In this document: in pieces, positions 52,331-61,813 of the stretch
Position numbering within the stretch: position 1 is the first letter of the stretch
How the letters are laid out: each line of letters begins with the position of its first letter
From: Nitrospira sp.
GTDB lineage: Bacteria; Nitrospirota; Nitrospiria; Nitrospirales; Nitrospiraceae
DNA length: 64,000 nucleotides
Assembly: GCA_009594995.1 (NCBI GenBank)
Contig: VOPR01000039.1
Coordinates: 1-64,000 of the forward strand
Direction of reading: 5' to 3'
Translations under genes and position numbers: made by a program
Notes under the pieces: model-generated
The model's database searches: none
Seen by the model: the letters and a program-made list of their open reading frames with translations, nothing else
What the model was told of the DNA's origin: nothing

Positions 52331-53625
52331 GCAACGCATTGGCTATTGCGGGGGTGACGGCCGTGCTTCGAGATCTGCTCAATGACGGGTTGATCAATCA
52401 TAACGTCAGCGGGTTGCTCGGGAGCACCGTGACCGTGAGTGCGCTGCCACCGGATCGTGTGGTGCCGGTCAACGGAACCGAAAGCATCCAGCTGAATCTC
52501 TTTCTCCACCAAGTGACGTTCAATACTGGCTGGCGCAATCACGCGTTGCCCTCTCGCGATGGATCGGGCACGCAGCGCCTCAGCAATCCGCCGCTCGCAT
52601 TAGATCTTCATTATCTGCTCAGCGCTTACAGCGCCGAGGAATTGGGCAGCGAGATTCTGCTCGGGTATGCCATGCAGTTGCTCCACGAGGTGCCGGTGTT
52701 GGATCGCAGAGCCATCACGACGGCGTTGACGCCGTCGCCGTCGGTCGATACCAGCCTGCCGCCGGCGCTTCGGGCCCTGGCGGAGTGTGGGCTGGCAGAC
52801 CAGGTGGAACAGATCAAACTCGTCCCGGATCCCCTCAGCAGCGAGGAAATGTCGAAACTCTGGACCGCGGTGCAGTCTCACTACCGGCCTTCCGCGGCCT
52901 ACGTCGCCACGGTCGTGCTGATTGAATCCACAAAACCGACCAGGCCGACTCTGCCCGTGCTGACTCGCGGACCGGTTGATCCGGTCACTCACTTAGAGCG
53001 TGGCGTCGTGGTACAGGCCGATCTATTGCCGCCGTTTCCGACCATTCAAACCGTGGCGGCGACCAACGGACAACCGGCTGCGACAGTCGGTGGGACCGTG
53101 GAGCTCACGGGCCATCACCTCGATGGCACCAATCCAACGATTCTGCTTTCGAACAGCCGCTTTGAGATCAATCAGGCGGTGCCGGCCGCAGGGGGAGGAA
53201 GCAGCATCAAGACCTCGTTCACCGTGCCGTCTGTGCCGGCAGGCTTGTACCAATTGGCGATGCAGGTCATTCGGCCCAGCGAATCCATTCCACGGACCAG
53301 CAATGTTCTGGCATTGGTCATCGGGCCGGAGATTGCGACGGCGATGCCGATTGCGGTCGCCCGCAACGGCAGCGGAGTGGCCACCCTGGTGCTCACAGTG
53401 CAGCCGCAGATTCAGCCGGGGCAGTCGGTCTCGTTGCTGTTGGGAACCCGAGAAGTTCCGGTCGGGCCGATCACTGTGGCAACTGGGACGTTGACCGTTG
53501 CCGTCGCCGATGCTCCAACGGGGGAATTTCTGCTTCGGATACGAGTTGATGGCATCGACAGTCCGATCATCGACCGGTCGGCCGTTCCGCCGGCCTTTTA
53601 CAATTTTCGGGTGACGATCACATGA
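52327..53625 (+). CDS. DUF4255 (Pvc16/Afp16-like) cap protein
   Basis: A 432-residue protein whose first 190 residues match DUF4255: AIAGVTAVLRDLLNDGL, LNLFLHQVTFNTGWRNHALPSRD and LALDLHYLLSAYSAEELGSEILLGYA. This domain ends the tube and sheath (Pvc16/Afp16). The C-terminal half is beta-rich, with an IPT/TIG-like GGTVELTGHHLDG segment near residue 245, so it probably adds immunoglobulin-like domains. Start GTG overlaps the previous stop; the end overlaps the ATPase gene by 4 nt. Confidence 0.88.
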   Translation: MSNALAIAGVTAVLRDLLNDGLINHNVSGLLGSTVTVSALPPDRVVPVNGTESIQLNLFLHQVTFNTGWRNHALPSRDGSGTQRLSNPPLALDLHYLLSAYSAEELGSEILLGYAMQLLHEVPVLDRRAITTALTPSPSVDTSLPPALRALAECGLADQVEQIKLVPDPLSSEEMSKLWTAVQSHYRPSAAYVATVVLIESTKPTRPTLPVLTRGPVDPVTHLERGVVVQADLLPPFPTIQTVAATNGQPAATVGGTVELTGHHLDGTNPTILLSNSRFEINQAVPAAGGGSSIKTSFTVPSVPAGLYQLAMQVIRPSESIPRTSNVLALVIGPEIATAMPIAVARNGSGVATLVLTVQPQIQPGQSVSLLLGTREVPVGPITVATGTLTVAVADAPTGEFLLRIRVDGIDSPIIDRSAVPPAFYNFRVTIT

Positions 53626-55559
53626 ACACTGCTACGACCTCCGCAGCATGGTGTGATGCCAATCAAGCGTATCTGGTGGCCGAGTTCGCCCGTCTGAAAC
53701 TGCGGTTGGGAGCCGAACATGATGAGCGAGTGGTGGCTACTCGATTGGAGGCGGCGCAGGCGACACTTCCTGCTCAGGCGGCTATCGATACCCTGTCCGA
53801 GTTGTTCGGCCTGAGCGCGTTCGAGCGAGATCTCCTGCTCTTGGTCGCCGGAGTGGAAATGGATGCCGAACTCGGCCGGGTGTGCGCCGCGGCGTTGGGC
53901 CAATCGCAAGCACCACGACCGCATGCGACGTTCGGTTTGGCGTTGGCAGCGCTGGATCATTCGCACTGGAGTGCCCTGGCAGCGATGGCGCCGTTGCGCC
54001 GGTGGCGTTTGCTTGAAGTTGATGATAGTGCCGGATTGGTCAATGGGAGACTACGCATCGACGAACGGGTGCTGCATTATCTGGCCGGGGTCAATTATCT
54101 CGATCCGCGTTTGCAACCTCTGCTGAGTCCCGTGTCTGCCCCCCAGGTCATGGCCGAGAAACATCGGCACATCTGTCAGTCGGTGCTGGAGCGATTGCGG
54201 GAACAGTCTACGTCCTATCCCGTGGTCCTGCTGTCCGGTGACGATGTGGACGGACAGACTGATGTAGCGGCGGCGGTGGCGGCTCAGTTGCAGGTGCAGT
54301 TGCATTCTGTGCAGGCGGACGATTTGCCGGCCACCTCCGCAGAGGCCGATGCCTTTGGGGTTCTGTGGCAACGTGAAGCCGCCTTGCTCGGCGCGATGCT
54401 ACTGATCCATTGCCATGACGGAGCGCCTTCAAAAGCGGTCGCTCATCTCGCCGAACGCGGCAGCAACCCGTTGTTTATCACCGGTCGCGACGTGCCCTCA
54501 TGCAAACGGGCGACCATCCGATTCACGGTGAACAAGCCGGACGGCACCGAGCAAAAGCAATTGTGGCAGCAAGTGTTGGGTTCGACCACAGCGCGCATGA
54601 ACGGGACGCTCGACGGCGTGGCCTCCCAGTTTTCTTTGAGCGCCAGAGCGATCGCGACGGCCGGCACTGGGCTGCGAGACGTGGCTGAATCCGGCAGTCC
54701 GGCGGACAGCGCGTTGTGGAATGCCTGCCGCAGTGTGAGCCGTTCCCGATTGGATGATCTCGCGCAGCGCTTGGAGCCGGTCGCGGGATGGAACGATCTG
54801 GTCTTACCGGAGGCGCAGCAGCGGACGTTGCGTCAGATTGCGGCACATGCGAAGCACCGGCTGATGGTCTATCAGCAGTGGGGATTTGCCGGAAAAGGCG
54901 TGCGAGGCCTTGGGATTAGCGCCCTCTTCGCGGGTGAAAGCGGCACGGGGAAGACCATGGCGGCGGAAGTCCTGGCGAACGAATTGCACCTGGACCTGTA
55001 CCGCATCGATCTGTCCGGGGTCGTCAGCAAATACATCGGCGAGACGGAGCGCAACCTGCGTCGCGTCTTCGACGCCGCGGAAACCAGCGGAGCCATGCTC
55101 CTGTTCGACGAAGCGGATGCCCTGTTCGGGAAACGCAGCGAGGTGCGCGACAGCCATGATCGGTACGCGAATATCGAGGTGAGTTACCTGTTGCAGCGCA
55201 TGGAAGCGTATCGCGGTCTGGCGATTCTGACGACGAACATGAAGGCGGCGTTGGATGTCGCGTTTTCGCGCCGCCTCAATTTCGTGGTGCAGTTTCCCTT
55301 CCCGGACCAACAGCAGCGGGAATTGATCTGGCGCCGCATTTTTCCCACTGCGACCCCGGTGGAGCAGCTCGACTACGGCAAGCTGGCCAGGCTGAGCATG
55401 TCCGGAGGAAACATCCGGAGCATCGCCTTGAATGCCGCGTTTCTGGCGGCGGATGAAGGGGCGGCCGTGGCTATGCGACATCTCCTGCAGGCAGCGCATA
55501 CCGAAGCGGCGAAACGCGAACGTCCCTTGTCCGACGCCGAAACCAGGGGGTGGGTATGA
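53622..55559 (+). CDS. AAA+ ATPase of the injection system (Pvc15/Afp15-like)
   Basis: A 645-residue protein. Residues 1-400 are a helical N-terminal domain (QAAIDTLSELFGLSAFERDLLLLVAGVEMD), then a AAA+ domain with Walker A GESGTGKT (438-445), Walker B LLFDEAD (Asp496, Glu497), the sensor stretch ILTTNMKAALDVAFSRR and the C-terminal lid. In PVC and Afp this ATPase is needed to load or handle cargo, or in assembly. ATGA links it to the small gene downstream. Confidence 0.92.
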   Translation: MNTATTSAAWCDANQAYLVAEFARLKLRLGAEHDERVVATRLEAAQATLPAQAAIDTLSELFGLSAFERDLLLLVAGVEMDAELGRVCAAALGQSQAPRPHATFGLALAALDHSHWSALAAMAPLRRWRLLEVDDSAGLVNGRLRIDERVLHYLAGVNYLDPRLQPLLSPVSAPQVMAEKHRHICQSVLERLREQSTSYPVVLLSGDDVDGQTDVAAAVAAQLQVQLHSVQADDLPATSAEADAFGVLWQREAALLGAMLLIHCHDGAPSKAVAHLAERGSNPLFITGRDVPSCKRATIRFTVNKPDGTEQKQLWQQVLGSTTARMNGTLDGVASQFSLSARAIATAGTGLRDVAESGSPADSALWNACRSVSRSRLDDLAQRLEPVAGWNDLVLPEAQQRTLRQIAAHAKHRLMVYQQWGFAGKGVRGLGISALFAGESGTGKTMAAEVLANELHLDLYRIDLSGVVSKYIGETERNLRRVFDAAETSGAMLLFDEADALFGKRSEVRDSHDRYANIEVSYLLQRMEAYRGLAILTTNMKAALDVAFSRRLNFVVQFPFPDQQQRELIWRRIFPTATPVEQLDYGKLARLSMSGGNIRSIALNAAFLAADEGAAVAMRHLLQAAHTEAAKRERPLSDAETRGWV

Positions 55560-55873
55560 AGCGGGTCGTCGTGACGATCGACCGGCTCGTCCTCAAGGGC
55601 TTTCGTTATGAAGACCGGCATGCCATCGCGCGGGGACTGCAGGAGCAGCTTGCGCAATTGCTCTCTGAGCCGGGAATGGCGGAGCGGATCGACGCCATCG
55701 GTAGCACGTCACGGCTGCGGCTCGGCACCGTTCGAATGTCAGGAGATATGCAAGGGCAACAGATCGGGCAGGCCACGGGAAGAGCGATTGCCGGTCACTG
55801 GCGTAGAGACAGCCGGGAGAAGATACCGGCCGCGTCGGACAGAGGAACGGACAGAGGTTCGCGATATGAGTGA
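55556..55873 (+). CDS. Small conserved eCIS protein
   Basis: A 105-residue protein with VVVTIDRLVLKGFRYEDRHAIARGLQEQLAQLL at the N terminus, seen in front of DUF4157 genes in other eCIS-type clusters. The rest is basic and probably unstructured. It starts inside the ATPase stop (ATGA) and ends 8 nt inside the DUF4157 gene. Function is not known; a cargo adaptor is possible. Confidence 0.6.
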   Translation: MKRVVVTIDRLVLKGFRYEDRHAIARGLQEQLAQLLSEPGMAERIDAIGSTSRLRLGTVRMSGDMQGQQIGQATGRAIAGHWRRDSREKIPAASDRGTDRGSRYE

Positions 55874-57863
55874 TCGAGGGCCGGTCGCTTCACAGACCAA
55901 AGGACCGTCGGCGGAGAAGGGACGTCAGCCGGCCGCTACATCACGCAGCACGTCGGCCTTTGCAGCCCAAACGCCGGGTCCGCGGCCGGACGGTGAACTC
56001 GTGAGCGGTGTGGTGCGTTCGGCGGGAATGCCGTTGGACGAGACCTCCCGGACATTCTTCGAGCAACGTTTCGGCCACGATTTCGGGAAAGTCCGGGTCC
56101 ATACCGATGGGCGAGCCGCGGAGTCCGCTGATGCGCTCCTTGCAGACGCCTACACCGCCGGAGAGCACATTGTGTTCGGGCCCGGACGGTATGCTCCGAC
56201 CAGCCCCCAGGGTCGGGCTCTCCTTGCACACGAGCTATCCCATGTCGCACAGCAGTCCATGCCTCAGTCTTTTGCCGGATCGTTCCGCGTGAGCCGGCCG
56301 GATTCGGCTGCCGAACAGACTGCAGAGCGAACGGTGCAACGGCTGGCGCTTGGTCTTCCGGCCTTGTGCCCGCCGACTTCGGAACCAGGGGTCATTTATC
56401 GTGCGATCAAGGAGGATCTGCGCGAGGCGATCGCCGGGTGGGGCACCGATGAGGAGGCGATTTATGCGCGGTTGCGCATCGCCGGCGAAGACGAGAAGAA
56501 GGCCGTTCTGGGTGATCCGGTGCTGATGCAGGACTTGCAGGATGATTTGTCGCGCGGGGAGTGGGGAACGGTTCTGGGGCTGCTCGGTGCATCCGCCGAG
56601 TCGCGTGTGCATGCCGCGTCTGAGGGATGGGGGACCGACGAGGAAGGGATCTTTGAAGCCCTTCGGTCGACGCCGGCGCTTGAACTCAAACGTCAGATGG
56701 ACAGCAGCACGATACTCATGGAGTTACGTGACGAGCTGTCGGACGACGAACTGGGGCAGGCGCAAGCCATCATCACCCAGTCGTTCTTCGGCGAGGCCTC
56801 GATCACCTTTCCGGACACGTACCATGCCCTGCTGCTCTTTCCCGACACGGTGAACGAAGCCTGCGATCATTTCGAGGCGCTTGGTTACGATGTCGTCAAG
56901 AACATCATCGCGTATCTGCCGCGCGGACACGAGATGCAGGAATCCGTCGCGGCGGATATCAATATCCAGATCAACAACGACAACAAGCTGGCACGCGTGC
57001 AGGCCGCGTTTGAGGCGCGCTGGAACATTTCGAGTCAGTCGAAGGCGGGCAAAGGCGGGAAGGCACCCGGCTGGACCGTCGATATGATCCGACAGCTCAA
57101 CGCCGCGCTCAGGCAGCTTCCTGAGGGGCATGTGGTGCGGGCTGATCAGAATGTGCCCGGTATCCAGAAGGGCGAGTTGTCAGGTTTCCGATTGATCGAG
57201 GGCAGCACCGGCTACTGGGCGAACCCATTCATCGAGGTCGGCATGGAACATTCGGATGTGGCAGGACTGACGCGACACGAGGTCGGCCATGCCATGGACG
57301 ATTACCTCGGTTCCTCCACCGAGACATTCAAGAAGAACTCCACGAATGGCTGGGATTGGTCCAAGACGTCCGTGATGTGGGAATCGCACATGACCGATCC
57401 CTGGAAGCGCAAGGGCGGCAAGGAGGTGCCCCTGGCCGACCAGCTGGTGATCAATACGTTGCTTGACGCCTACGTGAAAGGCGACGGCAGCAAGGGATTG
57501 CGCAAGGATACCGACAAGACGCATCCGATCCAAACCTATTGGAACGATGACGTGCCGATGATCGAAGCCGCCAAGGATCTGGCCGGCAAGAAAGATAAGG
57601 TGTACCAGCATCTCGGGAGCGTCCGGAAGTTCGGAACCTGCTACTTCAGCTGGAGCACCTACTATCACGAATTCTATGTCTACAACCTGGTGGTGCAGGA
57701 CAAACGGCTGACCGATTATTCGCTCTTCGGCCATCCGGAATTCTTTGCGGAAATGTATGAAGCCTACTACGAGGAAGGCTCGGGCTCGAAACGTGGGGAG
57801 AAGTTGAAGGGAGTGCCCAATTGGAAGCAGTTCTTCGACACCGTGGTCCATCCGGCGAAGTAG
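55866..57863 (+). CDS. DUF4157-annexin-metallopeptidase protein, candidate eCIS effector
   Basis: A 665-residue protein with three parts. Residues about 45-132 are DUF4157 with AHELSHVAQQ (HExxH, 122-126), a domain that marks eCIS-associated effectors. Residues about 175-310 hold two annexin-like repeats, each with GWGTDEE (191-197 and 254-260), the type II calcium-site sequence. Residues about 440-640 carry RHEVGHAMDDYLG (HExxH, 471-475) and FGHPEFFAEMYEAYY (625-629 Glu as possible third ligand), a zinc peptidase like anthrax-toxin lethal factor-type enzymes. The annexin part could direct membrane contact. There is no signal peptide. ATG at 55866 overlaps the previous gene by 8 nt. Cargo role is inference. 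Confidence 0.82.
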   Translation: MSDRGPVASQTKGPSAEKGRQPAATSRSTSAFAAQTPGPRPDGELVSGVVRSAGMPLDETSRTFFEQRFGHDFGKVRVHTDGRAAESADALLADAYTAGEHIVFGPGRYAPTSPQGRALLAHELSHVAQQSMPQSFAGSFRVSRPDSAAEQTAERTVQRLALGLPALCPPTSEPGVIYRAIKEDLREAIAGWGTDEEAIYARLRIAGEDEKKAVLGDPVLMQDLQDDLSRGEWGTVLGLLGASAESRVHAASEGWGTDEEGIFEALRSTPALELKRQMDSSTILMELRDELSDDELGQAQAIITQSFFGEASITFPDTYHALLLFPDTVNEACDHFEALGYDVVKNIIAYLPRGHEMQESVAADINIQINNDNKLARVQAAFEARWNISSQSKAGKGGKAPGWTVDMIRQLNAALRQLPEGHVVRADQNVPGIQKGELSGFRLIEGSTGYWANPFIEVGMEHSDVAGLTRHEVGHAMDDYLGSSTETFKKNSTNGWDWSKTSVMWESHMTDPWKRKGGKEVPLADQLVINTLLDAYVKGDGSKGLRKDTDKTHPIQTYWNDDVPMIEAAKDLAGKKDKVYQHLGSVRKFGTCYFSWSTYYHEFYVYNLVVQDKRLTDYSLFGHPEFFAEMYEAYYEEGSGSKRGEKLKGVPNWKQFFDTVVHPAK

Positions 57864-58759
57864 CACTTGGCTCTCGGTTTGAGGCCTGTGCCCGGCTACT
57901 CGGCGGGCTCGTGCCAGACGCCGTCGAGCAGGTGGCGAGCCTGGAGTCTGTCCTTTTGCCGGAGTTCGAACAATATGGCGAACTCATTGCTGCGACCGAC
58001 CACCCGTTGGCTGGTCTCCTGCTACGCGGTGAGGGCGTAGGCTTCACCGACCGGATTCAAGGACTGTTGCGACAATGGGCGCTTGGAGAAGAGGCGGCGT
58101 TCGTCCACGCTTACCTGGCGGGCGCGTTCGAGCACAAGCGATGCTTTCTGAAACTTGAATGGTGCGGTCACGCCGCTGCGGTCGATCGTCAGGTTGCGAT
58201 TTACTATCGTCGTCGTCCAAAGCTGCACGAGGCATTGAAGATCCTTGCCGCATCGACGGGCACCACCGTGCCACTCGATGATCTTCGTGAACTCGGCGCG
58301 TTGTTGGGCAAGGATACGGTGCACTTTGTTTCCGCGGTGCTGCGGCCGGGCCGGCCGATTCACTACAAGTTGTATTTTTCTCAGTACGTCACGCCGGATG
58401 CGTATGAAACGGTGTTCGTGAGATTACAGCGGGCCATTCGACGATTTGCAGGACAACCGGCGGCCGAGGCTCGGTGGGCGGCCTATCACGATCGATTGTC
58501 GTCCCGACAGCTCGCGCATACGCTTTTTGTCTCGCTGGCGGTGTCCGAGGACGGAACGGATTCATCGTTGAAGATCGACTACCCAGACGTTGCTCCGGTC
58601 GTCGCGGCGGGGCTGCTCGATGGGGTTCGTCTTATGCAGGCAGAAGAAAGCCTGCGGCATCTCTGCGAGGCGGCCGGGCGCACGAGCCTGTCTTATCTCG
58701 GGGTCAGGATTCAAGCTGAAGGCGATCCTGTCTTGAAAGGGTATGCGGATTTCATATGA
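57821..58759 (+). CDS. eCIS-cluster protein of unknown function, possibly ABBA-like fold
   Basis: A 312-residue protein starting at a TTG with AAGGGAG 7 nt upstream, overlapping the preceding gene by 43 nt. From about residue 110 four strand-strand units appear, each followed by helices: FLKLEWCGH..VAIYYRRRP, VSAVLRPGRPIHYKLYFSQY, LFVSLAVSEDGTDSSLKIDY and LSYLGVRIQAEGDPVLKGYADF. Several carry a K-x-Y-like residue pattern. This plan recalls ABBA-type prenyltransferases, but no search could be made, so the fold is only a guess. It overlaps the CpXC gene by 4 nt. Confidence 0.5.
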   Translation: MEAVLRHRGPSGEVALGSRFEACARLLGGLVPDAVEQVASLESVLLPEFEQYGELIAATDHPLAGLLLRGEGVGFTDRIQGLLRQWALGEEAAFVHAYLAGAFEHKRCFLKLEWCGHAAAVDRQVAIYYRRRPKLHEALKILAASTGTTVPLDDLRELGALLGKDTVHFVSAVLRPGRPIHYKLYFSQYVTPDAYETVFVRLQRAIRRFAGQPAAEARWAAYHDRLSSRQLAHTLFVSLAVSEDGTDSSLKIDYPDVAPVVAAGLLDGVRLMQAEESLRHLCEAAGRTSLSYLGVRIQAEGDPVLKGYADFI

Positions 58760-59451
58760 GTCGTTGCGTCGTCCAACGCCTGCGCTGTCCCAACTGCGGT
58801 GTCGAGCAGGAGGAGAAGGTGTTTGTGAGTGTGAATGGGGCGCGCATCAAGACGGCGGCGCAACGGATCATCGAGGGCACTTGGGGGGAAGTGTCCTGTC
58901 TGGCTTGTGGCCAGCGCTACCTTGCCGATCCGCCGCGGTTGTATAGCGATCTGCCGGGCGGCATCTGGCTGGTGCGACATCCGTTGGAGCGACGGGGCCG
59001 GTTTGTCGAGTTGGAAGCAGAAGCTGACCGGATTTTCTCGCGAGAATTTCTCGAACGTCCACCCGCCGTGATTCGTGAACAGGCGGCCGCCGTGCGTCGG
59101 CGCATCTGTTTCGGACGGGCGCAATTCGTTGAGAAGCTCCTGGCCTTTCGGCATGGCATCGATGACCGTGCGCTGGAATGTCTGAAGCTCGGACTCAGCC
59201 GTGATCTCCTCGCGCGCCTGTTCGCGCATGGCCCCTGGGAGTGGATGACGTTGGCGATCAATGAAGAGGGACTCGATATGATTGCCGTGACGGTGGCAGA
59301 TCAGCACCTCATCCACCACACGATCGTTCGGCTCGAGGAGGTGCGACGGATAGAAGCCCAGCTGCAACAGTATGAGGCATTGTTCCCGGAGTTGTTCGGT
59401 CACCTCTATGTCAACGCGTCCCGGTATGTGACGGAGCAGGTGCCTGTATGA
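58756..59451 (+). CDS. CpXC domain protein
   Basis: A 231-residue protein with an N-terminal CpXC domain: LRCPNCGVEQEEKVFVSVN and SCLACGQRYLADPPRLY, which give four metal-binding Cys. The C-terminal part is helical. CpXC proteins are of unknown function and often sit in clusters with other accessory genes. It overlaps the previous gene (ATGA) and lies 31 nt before the second DUF4157 gene, within the eCIS operon. Confidence 0.8.
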   Translation: MSRCVVQRLRCPNCGVEQEEKVFVSVNGARIKTAAQRIIEGTWGEVSCLACGQRYLADPPRLYSDLPGGIWLVRHPLERRGRFVELEAEADRIFSREFLERPPAVIREQAAAVRRRICFGRAQFVEKLLAFRHGIDDRALECLKLGLSRDLLARLFAHGPWEWMTLAINEEGLDMIAVTVADQHLIHHTIVRLEEVRRIEAQLQQYEALFPELFGHLYVNASRYVTEQVPV

Positions 59452-59482
59452 GGCGGAGCAACCAAAAGCAGTCCCCATCACG

Positions 59483-61078
59483 ATGGCAGTGGGAAGGGTT
59501 AATGTCGCCCTTATGAGAAGAGAAGCGAGTCACCAGCAGACTGAGGCCGCATGGAGTGGGGCTGCGCACGCCGGTCTTCTACAACCACAATGTGCTTGCG
59601 GCGGGACGAGTCAGCTGACCGGGACTTGTTCGGAGTGTGAGAAAAAGAAAATGCTCGGCCAATCGCTTCAGACCAAGTTGCGGATCAACGAACCGGGTGA
59701 CGAATACGAACAGGAGGCGGATCGAGTTGCTGCGCAGGTCATGCAGATGCCGGATGGGCAGCTAGGTCGATCGCAATCTCTCCAGACTCGGCCGGTGGTC
59801 CAACGGGTTGTCGGGGACAGTGGGGGCCAGGCAGACGAGGGGACCGTTCAACGCGCGGAAGCCGCCGGAGAAGAATCGGCCCCGGTCGGAGAACAGTCAA
59901 CCTCCGACGGGGCGGCGCCCAAGGACGGCTCCTCCGACGAGGGTGGGAGCCGCTGCCCGAGCTGGCGAAACGATCCGGAGAGTATCAGCAAGCGGGCCGC
60001 CGAGAACTATGTCCAGCACGATATCACACCGCCTTCCCAGGCGACGGTGGAGAAAATCCAGTGTGAGCCTCCGGTTGCCAATGGCAACTACGGCTGTTTC
60101 GTCCATTTCAGTGATGGCTTGGTGGTGAGAGTCATCGTACGGGAGACGGATGTCGTCGTCGGAATGGGGCCGGGGCAGATTGCCACGGAAACTCCTCCGC
60201 CGGCAACGCCCTTGTGCTTTTACGATTACCATTGTCCTGACGGATTGTTGGTGCTGACGAAACGTGAGTGCAAGAGCGCCAAGTCGTCGAAGCCGTCGCC
60301 GCCTGGTGCACCGGCTGGCCCGCCGGCGGTCGCGCAGCGGAAGGCCGCTCCAGAGGCCTCACAAGCGGCCAGTTCCCAGTCGTTGGTTCAGAACGTGCTG
60401 GCGTCACCGGGCCGTCCGTTGGATGTGTCGACGCGAGAATTTTTCGCGGCTCGCTTCGGTCATGATTTCGGCGACGTGCGGGTGCATGACGATGCGACCG
60501 CGGCGGCGTCGGCACGCGGAGTCCAGGCGTTGGCCTATACGGTCGGCAAAGACCTGGTCTTCGGCGCCGGGCAATATTCCCCAGGCACCAGCGTGGGGCG
60601 TCATCTGCTTGCCCATGAATTGACGCATGTTGTTCAACAATCCGGCATGGGGCAAAGTCCCTCCGTGCAGAGAAAAGCAGCGATTTCATCCGGCGCCGTA
60701 TTGAACCTCGATCAAGCACAACATCGCACCGAGCCGGCGCCGATGCTCCCCGTCGATTGCGCTGTCGAGATTACCCCCGCCCACGATTGCTTTGCGCTCA
60801 TCGCCGAGATGATCGCGATCCAAGCCGACATGCGCGAGAACAATCAATGGCTGGAACGGTACCGGAATGGGGATCTTCCCTGGGATGCCGATGCGTATAA
60901 AACACGCGCGCAGTACCAGGGAGACTTGAGGAAGAAATTCGAGGCGAAAGAGCGCATACGGAAGTCCTGTTGCGCGGGGCACGAGGTTCCGGGCGAAGTG
61001 CCCACCATGCCTCCCACAGCCGTCCCGGCTCCCGACCCGCAACCGGCAGCACGAGACGATCAAGGATCAGGCGGATGA
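59483..61078 (+). CDS. Second DUF4157 protein
   Basis: A 531-residue protein with a Cys-containing N-terminal region (CACGG, CSECEKKK), the LQTKLRINEPGDEYEQEADRVAAQVM stretch typical of DUF4157 proteins, an acidic linker and a Cys/Pro-rich middle region. The DUF4157 domain lies at about residues 310-390 with AHELTHVVQQ (HExxH at 378-382). The C-terminal 100 residues are helical with a CFALIAEMIAIQADMRENNQWLERY segment and a Pro-rich tail. It may be structural or cargo. It precedes the tube initiator gene. Confidence 0.82.
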   Translation: MAVGRVNVALMRREASHQQTEAAWSGAAHAGLLQPQCACGGTSQLTGTCSECEKKKMLGQSLQTKLRINEPGDEYEQEADRVAAQVMQMPDGQLGRSQSLQTRPVVQRVVGDSGGQADEGTVQRAEAAGEESAPVGEQSTSDGAAPKDGSSDEGGSRCPSWRNDPESISKRAAENYVQHDITPPSQATVEKIQCEPPVANGNYGCFVHFSDGLVVRVIVRETDVVVGMGPGQIATETPPPATPLCFYDYHCPDGLLVLTKRECKSAKSSKPSPPGAPAGPPAVAQRKAAPEASQAASSQSLVQNVLASPGRPLDVSTREFFAARFGHDFGDVRVHDDATAAASARGVQALAYTVGKDLVFGAGQYSPGTSVGRHLLAHELTHVVQQSGMGQSPSVQRKAAISSGAVLNLDQAQHRTEPAPMLPVDCAVEITPAHDCFALIAEMIAIQADMRENNQWLERYRNGDLPWDADAYKTRAQYQGDLRKKFEAKERIRKSCCAGHEVPGEVPTMPPTAVPAPDPQPAARDDQGSGG

Positions 61079-61130
61079 TGGAGCAGGGAGTCGGACATTC
61101 AGCCGTGCGTGGTCGAACAACGAGGTCGTC

Positions 61131-61781
61131 ATGAGCAGCTTTCCCGGTTCCCCAAAACTCCTCAAAGGCGGCATTGTGTTGATCGATCCGGCCACGGCGC
61201 AGGTGCAACGGATCATTCCTCTGCAATACAACCCGGAGTCACTCAGCCGAACGTTGCAAGTGCAGGGAGTGAGCGATGGTGGTGATCGATCCGAGGCACT
61301 CAGGCTAAAGGGCCCTGCGGTGGAGACGATCAAGCTGGATGCGGAAATTGATGCGACTGACGAGATGGAAGCCGGTGATCGCACGATCGGAGAGGCCGGG
61401 ATCTCCCCCCAGCTTGCGACGCTGGAGACCCTGCTGTATCCCAGCACGGGACAATTGACGACGAATCATACGCTGTCGAGTTTGGGCACACTCGAAATTC
61501 TGCCGATGGAAACCGCGTTGCCGCTGTTCGTCTTCGGGCAACATCGTGTCATCCCGGTGCGGTTGACCGAGTTCAGTGTGACGGAAGAAGCGTTCGATCC
61601 GAACCTCAATCCCATCCGCGCGAAGGTCAGCCTAGGGATGCGCGTACTGTCCATCGATGACGTGGGCTTTACGCATAAGGCGGGCAGTTTGTTCATGAGC
61701 TATCTGCAACAGAAGGAAGGGCTCCGCGCGAAGGCGCAGGGCGGCACTTTGGGTACGCTCGGGCTGACGGGGATTCCGTAA
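61131..61781 (+). CDS. CIS tube-initiator/LysM-linked protein (Afp7-like)
   Basis: A 216-residue protein with RIIPLQYNPESLSRTLQVQG near residue 25 and a LPLFVFGQHRVIPVRLTEFSVTEEAFDPNLNPIRAKVSLGMRVL stretch, the family marks of the CIS tube protein at the tube-baseplate junction (Afp7-like N-terminal part). The LysM part is in the next gene, so the Afp7 function may be split over two genes. ATG follows a GAGG at fair distance. Confidence 0.85.
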   Translation: MSSFPGSPKLLKGGIVLIDPATAQVQRIIPLQYNPESLSRTLQVQGVSDGGDRSEALRLKGPAVETIKLDAEIDATDEMEAGDRTIGEAGISPQLATLETLLYPSTGQLTTNHTLSSLGTLEILPMETALPLFVFGQHRVIPVRLTEFSVTEEAFDPNLNPIRAKVSLGMRVLSIDDVGFTHKAGSLFMSYLQQKEGLRAKAQGGTLGTLGLTGIP

Positions 61782-61813
61782 GGACTCGCGTAGAGCACAG
61801 GAGGCAAAGACAG

